39,855 nucleotides of DNA, taken from IMG/VR virus record IMGVR_UViG_3300015360_000090, positions 1 to 39,855 of that record; one strand, written 5' to 3'. Shown here piece by piece: positions 9,945-19,441 of this stretch; positions within the stretch are counted from its first letter, which is position 1; each line of letters starts with the position of its first letter. The position numbers and the translations under genes were made by a program. Origin of the DNA: a virus. The notes below the pieces were generated by a model. That model did not search any database and was not told the DNA's origin. It worked only from the letters and a program-made list of their open reading frames with translations.

Positions 9945-12007
9945 ATTCCTCGTCCGTCCTCCCGAACGTCGCGTAGTGCGAGCGCCTTGAGCCCCTGGAT
10001 GACCTCGTCGAGCGCGCGTGCTGCCCGTGCAGCTGCGAACTCTGGGATCTCGGTAAGCCCGAGACGGCTGCCGAGCACTAGCTCGCAGACCTTCGACAGG
10101 CACTTCTCCAGGTAGGGAATACTCGAGATGTACATGCGCACGTTCTCGGAGTTGATGAAGCCGAGGCTGAGAACAGCGTCGACTGTCATGGCGTCCGGAA
10201 GAACGGCTGCCTCTTTCACGAGGCTCTGCCGCAGCGCCCTTACCTCGTGGCTACGGGAAGACGCTAGCTTACGCGTCTGCTCGACCACATCGCTGGCCAG
10301 CCGCACGTCCTCTAGACCGCTCACCATCACGGTCTCCCCGGCCTGGGCCCGCGCGATCTTTTCGTAGGCCAGCTTTGCCGGCGTACCAGCAAGACAAAGA
10401 ACGAACGCAGCCTCTTGCACACCAAGCCGCGGCGCCGTTACCGCAGCGAGCTTTGGCATGCCATGGAACCGCAGAACGACATCGTCGTAGTCACCACCGA
10501 ATACGGTGATCGAACGGGTACCAGATGCCGTCTTCGACACCTGCTCCTCAGTGTCGATCAGAGGGACCATGGTCTCTTCGTTCAGGCTCAGGAACCTGGC
10601 CGAGCTCGGCATGTGGAACTCGTTCTTGAGCACGACGATCTTCGAGAGCCCAGGCACGAGCCGCACTCGAGACTCCTCACCGGTCAGGCTTCTCACCAGA
10701 AAGCTCTCACCGGAGTCGTTGCTTTCGCTGCCCAGCACCATGACTGGTACCGTGGCCTGTACACCGCCCTGCCCCGCGGCGTAGAAGACGCCGGTGCCCT
10801 TTGCCGGTGCTGAGGGTAGGTCGACGCCTGCAGCGACATGAGAGCCTACGATCTGGCCCTGCACCATAGCGCTGGCGCCGTTCGTGAAGACTGCCATCGG
10901 AACGAAGGTACCGTCGAGGTCGAGCAGGTTAGGGATGACCCAACCGACCTGCTCCTTGCCATGCACAGTCTTGACCTTGTAGATGCCAGGCTTGTCGATC
11001 ACTGACCATGTCGACGAGCTGAGATCGATTTCTGTAACCTGGACCGCGGTGGGAGCCACCGTGACTGCACCATCGGTGTCCACCTTCGCTACGACATCGG
11101 TACCGGCGAACTTGATGGCCTCTGCGCGGCTCATGAGCGTGATGCTTGGATCACTGTAGGTCTTGCGGCTGGCCTGCTTGCGCCAGTACCCAGACTCTTC
11201 ACTGAAACCGATCTGCACTACGTCAGCCGCTACGCTAGCCGTGGCGAGCTTCATCAGGTCCTTGATCCCAGCATCGCGCATCACCGTCTTGTCAGCCCCA
11301 GCAAGCACACGAAGTGCACCTACGAAGGCAGAGTCGGACGCAGCAGAACGAATGACCTCCGCTGCAGTCTTGCCTACGACATCAATGTCTTGGCCAAGAA
11401 TGGTAGGCAGGATGGCGTTGAGCATGGTGTAAGCGGCGTCCGACGAGAACTTCATACCGGGGCCTGTGATCGTAGTCATACCATCACCACTGCCACCGCC
11501 GCCGATCCCCGAACCGAAGCCAGCACTTCCGCGGCCCGGAGGATGGAACTGGTTGTAGATCGATGTATCGCCCCAGTCCTCCGTCGTCATCTCGAAGGTC
11601 TCTGGCCGAAACAGCGCCTCCCTCAAGGTCTGGCCCTTGAGCGGGAGCATGCGGCCATTGCGCATCATGATGAGGTCAAGCGGACAGAGAACGTGGTTCT
11701 TCACGATCACTGGAATGAGTACCCGTCTGCTCGTAGGACCAGGGCGAGCAACAGCAAGCGAGCTGTCCGTCGTGTTCTCGATGATCACGACACCCATGCC
11801 GAAGCCCGACTCCTCGTCGATCTTCATCATCTCGACTCGAGGGGTGTAGTCGCTTGTCTCCGGGGTCGTCCGAAACAGCTCCGTCAAGATCTGACGCGGC
11901 CATGCCGTAGGATCCTCGTCGAGATGAGCCGACGCCGCCTTTTCCGTGGAAGCGGTCTTCTGGAACGTGAGTGCAGCCGTCGTGACGAAGAGATCCATGT
12001 TGGACAT
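9941..12007 (-). CDS. Large hypothetical virion-type protein, 688 aa
   Basis: The ATG at 12007 has AAGGTG eight bases upstream and follows the spike gene by 11 bases. A Gly-rich linker (GSAGFGSGIGGGGSGDG, about residues 160-180) splits the protein. The N-terminal part is mixed alpha/beta. The centre is beta-rich with many Val/Thr/Gly strands (about 300-520). The C-terminal 150 residues are helical and Ala-rich. No enzyme motif is seen. Being next to the spike in a virion block, it is likely a tail or baseplate component or a large structural protein; I do not recognise the family. Confidence 0.75.
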   Translation of the reverse strand: MSNMDLFVTTAALTFQKTASTEKAASAHLDEDPTAWPRQILTELFRTTPETSDYTPRVEMMKIDEESGFGMGVVIIENTTDSSLAVARPGPTSRRVLIPVIVKNHVLCPLDLIMMRNGRMLPLKGQTLREALFRPETFEMTTEDWGDTSIYNQFHPPGRGSAGFGSGIGGGGSGDGMTTITGPGMKFSSDAAYTMLNAILPTILGQDIDVVGKTAAEVIRSAASDSAFVGALRVLAGADKTVMRDAGIKDLMKLATASVAADVVQIGFSEESGYWRKQASRKTYSDPSITLMSRAEAIKFAGTDVVAKVDTDGAVTVAPTAVQVTEIDLSSSTWSVIDKPGIYKVKTVHGKEQVGWVIPNLLDLDGTFVPMAVFTNGASAMVQGQIVGSHVAAGVDLPSAPAKGTGVFYAAGQGGVQATVPVMVLGSESNDSGESFLVRSLTGEESRVRLVPGLSKIVVLKNEFHMPSSARFLSLNEETMVPLIDTEEQVSKTASGTRSITVFGGDYDDVVLRFHGMPKLAAVTAPRLGVQEAAFVLCLAGTPAKLAYEKIARAQAGETVMVSGLEDVRLASDVVEQTRKLASSRSHEVRALRQSLVKEAAVLPDAMTVDAVLSLGFINSENVRMYISSIPYLEKCLSKVCELVLGSRLGLTEIPEFAAARAARALDEVIQGLKALALRDVREDGRGM

Positions 12008-12018
12008 CGTAACACACC

Positions 12019-13143
12019 TTATTCGAGGAAGACCTTTGTCGACAGAATGCTCTGTAGCGCAATGATGGACGGAGGCGAGAGCGTCGCAGTACTAGTCGCA
12101 GGGTTCACGATCCAGATCGCCGATGCCAGGAACTGAACCAGCTCTGGGCCCTTCACAGCCTGCTTGATAGCAAGTCGGCTACCTAGCTTCACCTGGGCGC
12201 CACCAAGGACATTCGCCTGCGCCGCAATGGATTCGATCTTACCGTTAGCCGTCGTGACCTCGTCACCTGTGATGGTAACACTACGATTCCCACCCACTGT
12301 GAGCTCATCGTTTCCAGTGACGTGGATCTCACGGCCAGCCCCCACGATCTCAGCTTTGTCGCCGGAGGTGGTGATCACCATGCTGTAGACCTCGTTCTCT
12401 ACGGTGCCATCATCCCGGCTGATGCCTTGGGGTGCGATGTGTACCTGCCAGGCTGCCTTATCGCTCCCACCAAGCGGTAGGTGCTGGATCCGCACCGTAG
12501 CCTTAGCATCCTGAGAGAACTCGTTGAGATGGAATGTGTAGGTCGCCGGGGCTTGTCCCGAGGGATCATCCTCCTGCCTACCCACAGTCCACGCGATGTC
12601 GCCCCCGAAGCTGTGCATCTCGTAGTTCTCGCAGAAGTCCTTGATGTAGTTCAGGACCGGGATGTACACGCGCTGTGCAATCGGAGTAGCTCCGATCTGC
12701 ACCACACCACCCCGGCGAAGCATGATGAAGTTCTCGTCACGCGTGGTGATCGCGATATCACCTGGGTTCAGCTTCGGTCGCCTAGATCGAAAGCTCACGT
12801 CGGTTGACGACCCCTCAGCAGCAACGCTCGGCCGCGCCGGTGCATCGGTGGCACTGACCGTAGCGCTAGCGGCTCCTATATACCCAAGAATGAACGGCGG
12901 CGTGTTGTCGTTCGGCCATGCGATATAGCAGATCGATCCAACCTCTGGGAGGTGGTGGATGCCCTCACCATTGGCGGGGTTGTGGTACGGCGACATCGTC
13001 TGGATGTCTTCGACCGTTTTCGCGGTATGCCGAGACTCCGCCGTGACCGTATACGTCTCGCGATTCACATTAGTGATCGTGCATTCCTCGCACCGGAAGT
13101 GTGAGAAGCGAGAGTGTGAGGGTGCGCCTGGTGTACGGGCCAT
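12019..13143 (-). CDS. Baseplate central spike / cell-puncturing protein (gp5/gpV-like)
   Basis: At 374 residues, the N-terminal third has an OB-fold signature: a Gly/Pro-flanked segment GSICYIAWPNDNTPPFILGY at about 71-90, the style seen in gp5, gpV and VgrG spike proteins. The last third (about 270-330) has alternating short strands (HVTGNDELTVGG, NRSVTITGDEV, ANVLGGAQVKLGS) typical of the beta-helix spike of contractile tails. A Cys pair (RCEEC, 18-22) lies near the start. Family role: a trimeric tip of the tail tube that pierces the cell envelope. This is the main evidence for a contractile tail. Its ATG overlaps the RNA polymerase stop (TAATG), so the two are coupled. The family assignment is good; lysozyme activity is not apparent. 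Confidence 0.75.
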   Translation of the reverse strand: MARTPGAPSHSRFSHFRCEECTITNVNRETYTVTAESRHTAKTVEDIQTMSPYHNPANGEGIHHLPEVGSICYIAWPNDNTPPFILGYIGAASATVSATDAPARPSVAAEGSSTDVSFRSRRPKLNPGDIAITTRDENFIMLRRGGVVQIGATPIAQRVYIPVLNYIKDFCENYEMHSFGGDIAWTVGRQEDDPSGQAPATYTFHLNEFSQDAKATVRIQHLPLGGSDKAAWQVHIAPQGISRDDGTVENEVYSMVITTSGDKAEIVGAGREIHVTGNDELTVGGNRSVTITGDEVTTANGKIESIAAQANVLGGAQVKLGSRLAIKQAVKGPELVQFLASAIWIVNPATSTATLSPPSIIALQSILSTKVFLE

Positions 13144-16100
13144 TATTTCGGAGCTCCAAAGGGCATGGCCCCAGGCTTAGCGCCTACGGTGATTCCTACT
13201 GCGAGCGCCGGGATGGGGTGGCGCCCGGTGACGTCGCTACGCTGACCGTGTTGGATACCCGTGAGGATGCTCTGGCCGATGCGCTCACCCTGCAGGCGTG
13301 CGATCCAATCATGCTGCCTGCGCAGCGGGTTCGTCTTAGTCGGCAGCAGCATCGACGCGTACTGTATCTGCTCCTGGTCCTTCATCTTGTTACGGTTGAT
13401 CTCGTCCAGCACCGACTTCTGCACGTAGTCTCCGCGAACGTAGCCGCTATGGCTGCCGGGATCGACGACCCTGACGACGCCTGTGGCGTTACGTACAGCG
13501 AGCTCGACGTGCCGACGTAGCACACCTTCGCGGCCGTAGATGTTTCCGATCTTGTCCACCATGTGCGCCTGCACAGCGTCTAGGCCCTTCGTCGCGAGGA
13601 TGTCGTGGATGTTCGGATCACCTGTAGTCAGGGAATCCCCACGCTTCACTTCAGCGCCAGGCTTGATGTGCTCGAACGGCTTCTGTCGCGTCTTGACCTT
13701 AGTGCGATCGAACGAAATCACCCAGTCGCCACCCTTGCTGTGGTGAACGTCTGTGACCTTCCCCGACAACGGGGCAAGCGCAGCGTCTTCGCGGCCACGC
13801 TTCGCAGCATCGAAGAGCTTCTGGACATCGCCGAAGTCCGAGATGTTCTGCCCACTTGTACTGACGATGCCACCGCCATGCGTCTGCTTCAGCATGATCT
13901 GCGCCGCGCGCTCGCCGAGCGCCTGAGCCGCTACAATGCCGACGTTCTCGCCCATCGCGTACTCTTTGCCGCTTGGATGTACGCCCATGCAGGTAGAGCA
14001 GATCCCTTGCGGCATTCGGCACTTCAGCGGAGATCTCACGACCATCTGGTCTACGCGATGCTCCTTGGCCTTCGATAGCATGTCAGGGGTGACGACATGC
14101 CCTGCAGCGTAGGTGTGCGTACCTAGCTTCAACGCATGCGCGAGATGACGATCGATGACGTCCTTGTGGCCGATGGGCATAGACAGGCCATGTGGCGTGC
14201 CGCAATCATGAGACGTGATGGGCTGATCGATGTTGGCCTGCACAAGGAGCTTGCTCATGTAGCCAGGCTCCCGGACGGAGTCAGTCTTTTGGATCACACC
14301 TCGGCGAGCTCCAGCGGCCTGAAGAAAGTAGCCGCCGACATCGATACCCTCAGCGAAGCTCTTCACGATAGGTACTCGAGACGGCGCACCTAGGTGATCC
14401 TCTACCAGCATCGGTGCCATGAGGAGGCCCTGGAACTGCTCTCGCTTGGCCTTGATGCCAGAGCCTAGAGGCGCCGGCGCCATGTCCGAGACATTCGTAG
14501 GATTCTTGCGCAGCTCAGCAGTGTAGACATCATGGATATCACGGGTCGCCTTGAGCCACACGTTCGTGATATGCGACTGATCTTTACCGCTCGCATGCAT
14601 CGCATCCGTCTCTTTGCGCGCAGCTGCAATGATCTTATCTCGCGGAGCCCGGAGAGGCTCAATGTCCTTGAGCCCTACAGTGTGTCCTGAATCGTAGGCC
14701 ATGCGGAAGCCTAGGCGAGACATACCGTCTACGATCTCGACGAAGTGCTTCGGAGAGTTCTTCGCCACGTCTTTCAGTATCAGCTCTTGGTACTTCCGAT
14801 CGACAGGCTTCTCGAGGTTCGTAAGTACGTCGGCCTTGTACTTTTCTGGAACTGCCTCAGCGATACGAAGGCGCCCAAGCGTAGTCTGCCCTACGCCCTT
14901 GACGTTGATCTGCTGATTCAGGTTGATCACGTTATCTGTGAACGCCTTCTCTGCGTCCACGTGGCTCTTCAGCACGGTGTTGTGCTTGCCACGAGGGATC
15001 GACATACGATAGAGGCTGAGGGCGGCTTCGTTCGCTGGGGCGTAGAGAACATCACCGCTGGAATCAGACAGCGTGCGCTGCGACGGCATGATGCGACGCG
15101 CTTCTTCCACGGCCTCATGTGTGAGCGGGACCATGAGCGCTACGGTATCGCCGTCGATGTCTCCTCCCAGGGGCGGAAGGATCAGCGGGCTGACCTTGAT
15201 GGCGTTGTCGTTGGTGAGCTTCACGCGCTGTCCGACAAGGCCATACTGATGCAGCACGGGGTCGCGCTTCATCAGCACAGGCCGGTGCAAGATCTCTTGC
15301 TCGAGTGCCTTGATGGCGACAGGATCTTTCCGGCTAACCATGCGCTGTGCTTCATCCGGCTTGATGCGTGCCTGGATGAGCCGGCTAACGATCATCGGGC
15401 GCATCAGCTCGAGAGCAATCTTCTTCGGTAGGCCGATCTCATCGACGCTCAGGTTCGGGTCGACAACGATAGTGGCTCTAGCAGTGTAATCCTGCTTCTT
15501 CGCGATCATCTTGTCTTGAAAGAACCCGTCCTTGGGCTGCTCGCCAGAGATCATGTGAAGAATCCCGGGCAGGGTCTTGTCGGGGTCTTCCTTCGTGCCC
15601 CGCATGTCTAGCTCGAGGGCCTTCTTGCCCTTCGGCGTAGTGCCGAAGAGGTTCGACAGCTCTTGGTACAAACCAGCACGGGCATCGAGGGTGTTGTTGT
15701 ACGGGACCTTGTTGTCGCCCTTGCGCAGCGACTCATTCACCATACCAAGCCTGCGGTACAGGCTGTTGAGCGGGTTGTTCTTGACCGTACCATCGGGGAG
15801 CGTGGTCTGAGGACGGAACACAGGAGGCAGCACAGGAACAGCCTTGATGGTCCACGCCTCGTCCAGTCCCTTACCTGAGTCAGCGACGTTCTTCAGTGCC
15901 TTGTACTTGAAGTGCAGCTTGTCCAGCTGTGCGCCTTTGATCTTTGGGTCCTTGAGCTGCGCCGCCGCAAGCTTCATCTCCTTCGTCACATCGATCCGCT
16001 TCAGCGCATCGCGCATGGCGCGACCACCGAAGGTTCCATCAGGAAGCGTCTCCTTGCCCTCGATGATCTTGTGGATGTCGGTCTCCTTGATCCCTAGGGT

Positions 16101-19100
16101 GTGCGCGATGGCTCTAGAGTACACAGGGTTCGGCATCGGCTCTACAAGCTCGATATGTCCCCAGTGATGCCCGATCGCACCGCCCGTGATGTTGGGATCA
16201 AACAGGCCACCAGGCTCCGCCTTCTCATCCTTGCCCCTGATGGTGCGGGTGGGTCGTGTGATCTCTCCACGACTCAGCTCACGCGTCTCCTTATCGCTAC
16301 GAGGCATCAGTCTGATCTCAGCACCAGACTTCTGAACGTTCACTCCTAGGCCAGTGAGCATCGCCTCGAACTTCTTGAAGACAAACGGAATCTTCGGGGC
16401 CGGGATTCGATCACCGTTAGCCAAGGCACCCCACACCTCACGTGCCTGGCCTTGGTCTGACTTGAGGGTCTGCATCTCGCGGAGGTTGTCGTTGAGGCCC
16501 GCGGCTAGGGCGGCGTAGATACCTAGCGAGCCCAGGCTCTGGGCGCCGCTATGGCCGCCACCACGAGGCACCTGGGTGTCGTTGTCGTAGTGCATCTTGG
16601 GTGCGTCGAACTGGGTCATGTCTGGCCCACCCGAACGCATGTGCGTCTTCTTATCGATCTGATGCTCGAGCTGGAACGCGTAGTGAGGGCCCGTCATGAT
16701 GTCACCGAGCTTGCGACCGCTCTTCGGGTCGTAGAGCGCATCAGTGTCCGTGAGCCCGTGATGCTTCAGCTCGTCCTGCACCTTCTTCAGGTAGTCGACA
16801 CCACCCTGAAAGTTCTTCACGAGGTATGTCTTGCCGGTCTTGTCCGCGATCTTACCGGCAGCAGTCTCGAGCAGCTGACCTGGGTTCATGCGACCAGCAA
16901 TGCCGAGGGGGTTGAGCAGCATCTCGACGTGCTTGCCTTTGGCGTCATGCGGCATCTCTGCATCAGGCAAGATCTGCGTAACGATGCCCTTCGCGCTATG
17001 CCGCGTAGAGATCTTCGACCCAATCTGCGCCGGCTCCAGGGTCTTGAGATGTACGACGACATTCTTACCGACACGCTCAGAGCGCACTACCTCGGCCTCG
17101 TAGTCCCCATCCCAGATCATCGACGAGTTCTGGTACTTGTTACGTAGGCGCTTTCCGATCTTGTACTTCGCGTTGATGTCTGCCGTACCCGGCAGAGAGA
17201 CCTCACCTAGCGCAAGCACCAGCGGGTCACCTGGCTTGACCTTCGTGCCAGGCTTGACGATGCCATCGTCGCCGATCTTAGCGATGCGGTCGTTCGAGTA
17301 GACACCAGGCTTGCCGATCAAGAACTCCTTGCGGCCGATGACATGGGTGTCTGACACCAACATGCTCGGCTTGTACAGGTGCTCCGAAGCCATGCGACGC
17401 GCTGCACTGTCCGAGATGACGATGCCGTCCTCGTGGTTCGAGCCGTTGGCGAGGTACGCCGTCCTGAGGTTAGTACCGATCGCAAGCACACCTTTCTTGG
17501 TGTAGTTGTTGTCTGCGATGACCTGGCCAGCGCGGACCTTGTCCCCTACGGCGACCAGAGGCGAGCTGTGTAGCTGGCCTTTGGGATCATTAGTGGGGTA
17601 GTGGTGGTAGAGGTGGACGCTGTGCTTTGCACCGTCCTTGCCCTGAATCACTATCTCGTCTGATCTAACTTCCTTCACCACACCGTCATGCGCAGCCGTG
17701 TGCGCGAGGAAGCCGCCACCGACAAGAGACTCGAAGGACTTACCGGCGCCAGCCTCGACCTGAACCTTCGGGGCCTCTCGCCCGACTACACTGATCGCCT
17801 GAGCCATGTGGCGCGCAGACATCGTAGATCTGCCCGCGCTATCGCTTTGCATGAACGGAACCAGGTTGGTCTCGACAGCGAAAACCTGCGCTGCGCTAGG
17901 CATGACGTAGTCAGCCTTCGCGAAGGCGATGTCATCGCGCATCTGCCCACGGCCATCGCTCATGCGTGTGTTCCGGTTCAGCGGAACCGGCTTGCCCTTG
18001 TCCCAGCGAACCTGGTCCGGCAACACGAGGTTGCTCACAGCAGCCGTCGCGGCATCGACATCCTCGAGCTTGCCCGTCTTCATATTGTGAAGGCGAACAT
18101 GCGGCTTACGGTCCTTGATCGTTACGCCGAATGTAAGGTGCGTGTTCACACCAGCATTCGACTCCGGGGTGAACACCGGGTCGAGGAAGCCGAGGTGGCT
18201 GGGATCTAGGGAGGTGTTCGACTTCGACAGCGCGTGGGGGTTCTGGATGCCGCCAGGGCCCGTGATAGTAACCATCGAGCGGTCGGCGAGCATGGACAGC
18301 GGGTTCGTTTGCTTGCTGTTCGCGGCAAGGGACGTCGTGAAGACATGGTAGAGCGGGCGCTGAATCAGGTCCGGGGCGAAGACGTCACGGATCACACCTG
18401 CGTCACCCGCAGCCAGGCGTCGCTGAACCGTAGGCTTGTTGAGCTGCTTCTGTATGCGCGACGTGATATCAGGCGCCGCCTTTTGAATGCGGTCTATGAA
18501 CTGATCTTTCGCGGTCCACAGTTCCTTGTATCGCAAGCTATCGATCGGGTCCGGGGACTTCCGTCTCGCCGCGACATCGAGCAGCTTCTTCGACGCTTCG
18601 AACAGCACAGCACCGTCGACCCTGTCGGACTTGACCCCGACGTTCGCGTGGGCAACCGACGCGTCGATCTTCGTGCCCTCGAAGATAGCTTTGATCTCCA
18701 CCATCGGGTCCGACTTCGGGTCGAGCGGCTCTTTGCGCCAGGTCTCGTACAGGGACTTGAGGTCCCTCGCAGGATTTGCCTTTTTCTTCGAGGCCTCGTA
18801 CGCGTCGTCTCCCCAGCCCTTCTTCATCTGCTCATCCGAGACGCCTAGCGCACTCAGCACAGAGTAGAGCGGGATCTTTCGTGCCCCGAGCTTCATGTGG
18901 ATCTCTCCACCATCACCGGTCTGGACGTCGAAGCTACGGCCCTTGGCGAGCTGGAACTGTGCCTCGAACTCGCCCTCCTTCTCGGTAGCCTTGACGTAAA
19001 CACCAGGACGCAGACGCCACTGGTTGGAGATGAACTTCTCGGTACCGCCGATGATGTAGCTGTAGTGCCTGGTGAGCTTAGGGATCTTGGCGATCGCCGA

Positions 19101-19367
19101 GTTCTTGCGGCTCACCATGACCTTACCGGTCGCGACGTCGACCACTTCGATGGTGCCCAGCACGGGCGAAGCCCATGAGCGTCCCTCCATCTTCGACTTG
19201 AACTGACCCTTCAGATCATCGACACCAAGATGGTCGTCAACCCTGAGGTTGGTGACCCTAACTTCGAACTTCCCCGTCCGGTCCTTCACCGGAAAAGTAG
19301 ATCCGATTTGCTGGAGAAGCTGATCTTTCAGCTCTTCGAACTGTTGATGCGGGTCGGATGTCAGCAC
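13143..19367 (-). CDS. Single-chain multisubunit-type RNA polymerase: beta fused to beta'
   Basis: 2074 residues from the GTG at 19367; an in-frame TAG four codons upstream leaves no earlier start. The beta half has GGTEKFISNQW near 107, a rifampicin-pocket segment ending ITGPGG near 370, GTNLRTAYLANGSNHEDGI, Lys785 and Lys793 in GSKISTRHSAKG (equivalent to E. coli K1065/K1073), NPLGIAGRMNPGQ, and a beta C-terminus with MQTLKSD. At about 1015-1045 it passes straight into beta'. That half has RPTRTI and GLFDPNITGG, LPVLPPVFRP, KKQDYTARATIVV, the catalytic GGDIDGDTV (Asp1403/1405/1407), a bridge helix and trigger loop (GYFLQAAGARRGVIQ near 1685), zinc site 2 (Cys1722, 1783, 1790, 1793), GENVGIVAAQALGERAAQ and a complete C-terminus. 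The beta' N-terminal zinc site (first four Cys) is absent. No alpha, omega or sigma gene is visible here. The role is DNA-directed transcription by an enzyme with the bacterial two-barrel layout, not the T7 type. Confidence 0.96.
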   Translation of the reverse strand: MLTSDPHQQFEELKDQLLQQIGSTFPVKDRTGKFEVRVTNLRVDDHLGVDDLKGQFKSKMEGRSWASPVLGTIEVVDVATGKVMVSRKNSAIAKIPKLTRHYSYIIGGTEKFISNQWRLRPGVYVKATEKEGEFEAQFQLAKGRSFDVQTGDGGEIHMKLGARKIPLYSVLSALGVSDEQMKKGWGDDAYEASKKKANPARDLKSLYETWRKEPLDPKSDPMVEIKAIFEGTKIDASVAHANVGVKSDRVDGAVLFEASKKLLDVAARRKSPDPIDSLRYKELWTAKDQFIDRIQKAAPDITSRIQKQLNKPTVQRRLAAGDAGVIRDVFAPDLIQRPLYHVFTTSLAANSKQTNPLSMLADRSMVTITGPGGIQNPHALSKSNTSLDPSHLGFLDPVFTPESNAGVNTHLTFGVTIKDRKPHVRLHNMKTGKLEDVDAATAAVSNLVLPDQVRWDKGKPVPLNRNTRMSDGRGQMRDDIAFAKADYVMPSAAQVFAVETNLVPFMQSDSAGRSTMSARHMAQAISVVGREAPKVQVEAGAGKSFESLVGGGFLAHTAAHDGVVKEVRSDEIVIQGKDGAKHSVHLYHHYPTNDPKGQLHSSPLVAVGDKVRAGQVIADNNYTKKGVLAIGTNLRTAYLANGSNHEDGIVISDSAARRMASEHLYKPSMLVSDTHVIGRKEFLIGKPGVYSNDRIAKIGDDGIVKPGTKVKPGDPLVLALGEVSLPGTADINAKYKIGKRLRNKYQNSSMIWDGDYEAEVVRSERVGKNVVVHLKTLEPAQIGSKISTRHSAKGIVTQILPDAEMPHDAKGKHVEMLLNPLGIAGRMNPGQLLETAAGKIADKTGKTYLVKNFQGGVDYLKKVQDELKHHGLTDTDALYDPKSGRKLGDIMTGPHYAFQLEHQIDKKTHMRSGGPDMTQFDAPKMHYDNDTQVPRGGGHSGAQSLGSLGIYAALAAGLNDNLREMQTLKSDQGQAREVWGALANGDRIPAPKIPFVFKKFEAMLTGLGVNVQKSGAEIRLMPRSDKETRELSRGEITRPTRTIRGKDEKAEPGGLFDPNITGGAIGHHWGHIELVEPMPNPVYSRAIAHTLGIKETDIHKIIEGKETLPDGTFGGRAMRDALKRIDVTKEMKLAAAQLKDPKIKGAQLDKLHFKYKALKNVADSGKGLDEAWTIKAVPVLPPVFRPQTTLPDGTVKNNPLNSLYRRLGMVNESLRKGDNKVPYNNTLDARAGLYQELSNLFGTTPKGKKALELDMRGTKEDPDKTLPGILHMISGEQPKDGFFQDKMIAKKQDYTARATIVVDPNLSVDEIGLPKKIALELMRPMIVSRLIQARIKPDEAQRMVSRKDPVAIKALEQEILHRPVLMKRDPVLHQYGLVGQRVKLTNDNAIKVSPLILPPLGGDIDGDTVALMVPLTHEAVEEARRIMPSQRTLSDSSGDVLYAPANEAALSLYRMSIPRGKHNTVLKSHVDAEKAFTDNVINLNQQINVKGVGQTTLGRLRIAEAVPEKYKADVLTNLEKPVDRKYQELILKDVAKNSPKHFVEIVDGMSRLGFRMAYDSGHTVGLKDIEPLRAPRDKIIAAARKETDAMHASGKDQSHITNVWLKATRDIHDVYTAELRKNPTNVSDMAPAPLGSGIKAKREQFQGLLMAPMLVEDHLGAPSRVPIVKSFAEGIDVGGYFLQAAGARRGVIQKTDSVREPGYMSKLLVQANIDQPITSHDCGTPHGLSMPIGHKDVIDRHLAHALKLGTHTYAAGHVVTPDMLSKAKEHRVDQMVVRSPLKCRMPQGICSTCMGVHPSGKEYAMGENVGIVAAQALGERAAQIMLKQTHGGGIVSTSGQNISDFGDVQKLFDAAKRGREDAALAPLSGKVTDVHHSKGGDWVISFDRTKVKTRQKPFEHIKPGAEVKRGDSLTTGDPNIHDILATKGLDAVQAHMVDKIGNIYGREGVLRRHVELAVRNATGVVRVVDPGSHSGYVRGDYVQKSVLDEINRNKMKDQEQIQYASMLLPTKTNPLRRQHDWIARLQGERIGQSILTGIQHGQRSDVTGRHPIPALAVGITVGAKPGAMPFGAPK

Positions 19368-19403
19368 CCGCGCAGTCTACCCGCCTCGGAGATTGTGGGT
19401 CAA
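19368..19403 (-). promoter_or_regulatory. Sigma-70-like promoter giving a leaderless RNA polymerase mRNA
   Basis: On the minus strand TTGACC (19403-19398), an 18-base spacer, TAGACT (19379-19374) and six bases (GCGCGG) lead directly to the GTG. Counting the GTG as +1 puts the hexamers at -36 to -31 and -12 to -7, the usual positions. There is no ribosome site. The same layout recurs at 30165-30200. Confidence 0.6.
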
Positions 19404-19441
19404 CGCGAGCCTATCTACAGCTATCAGCATGTGGAGTAAAC

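Noticed and set aside
9945-10103. Extended N-terminus of the 327-aa gene
   Set aside because: The extra 53 residues are Arg/Ser-rich and lie inside the upstream gene. A GTGA stop-start overlap gives a better start.
16551-17147. A 198-codon plus-strand frame rich in His, Val and Leu inside the RNA polymerase
   Set aside because: This is the antisense shadow of conserved beta-subunit sequence.
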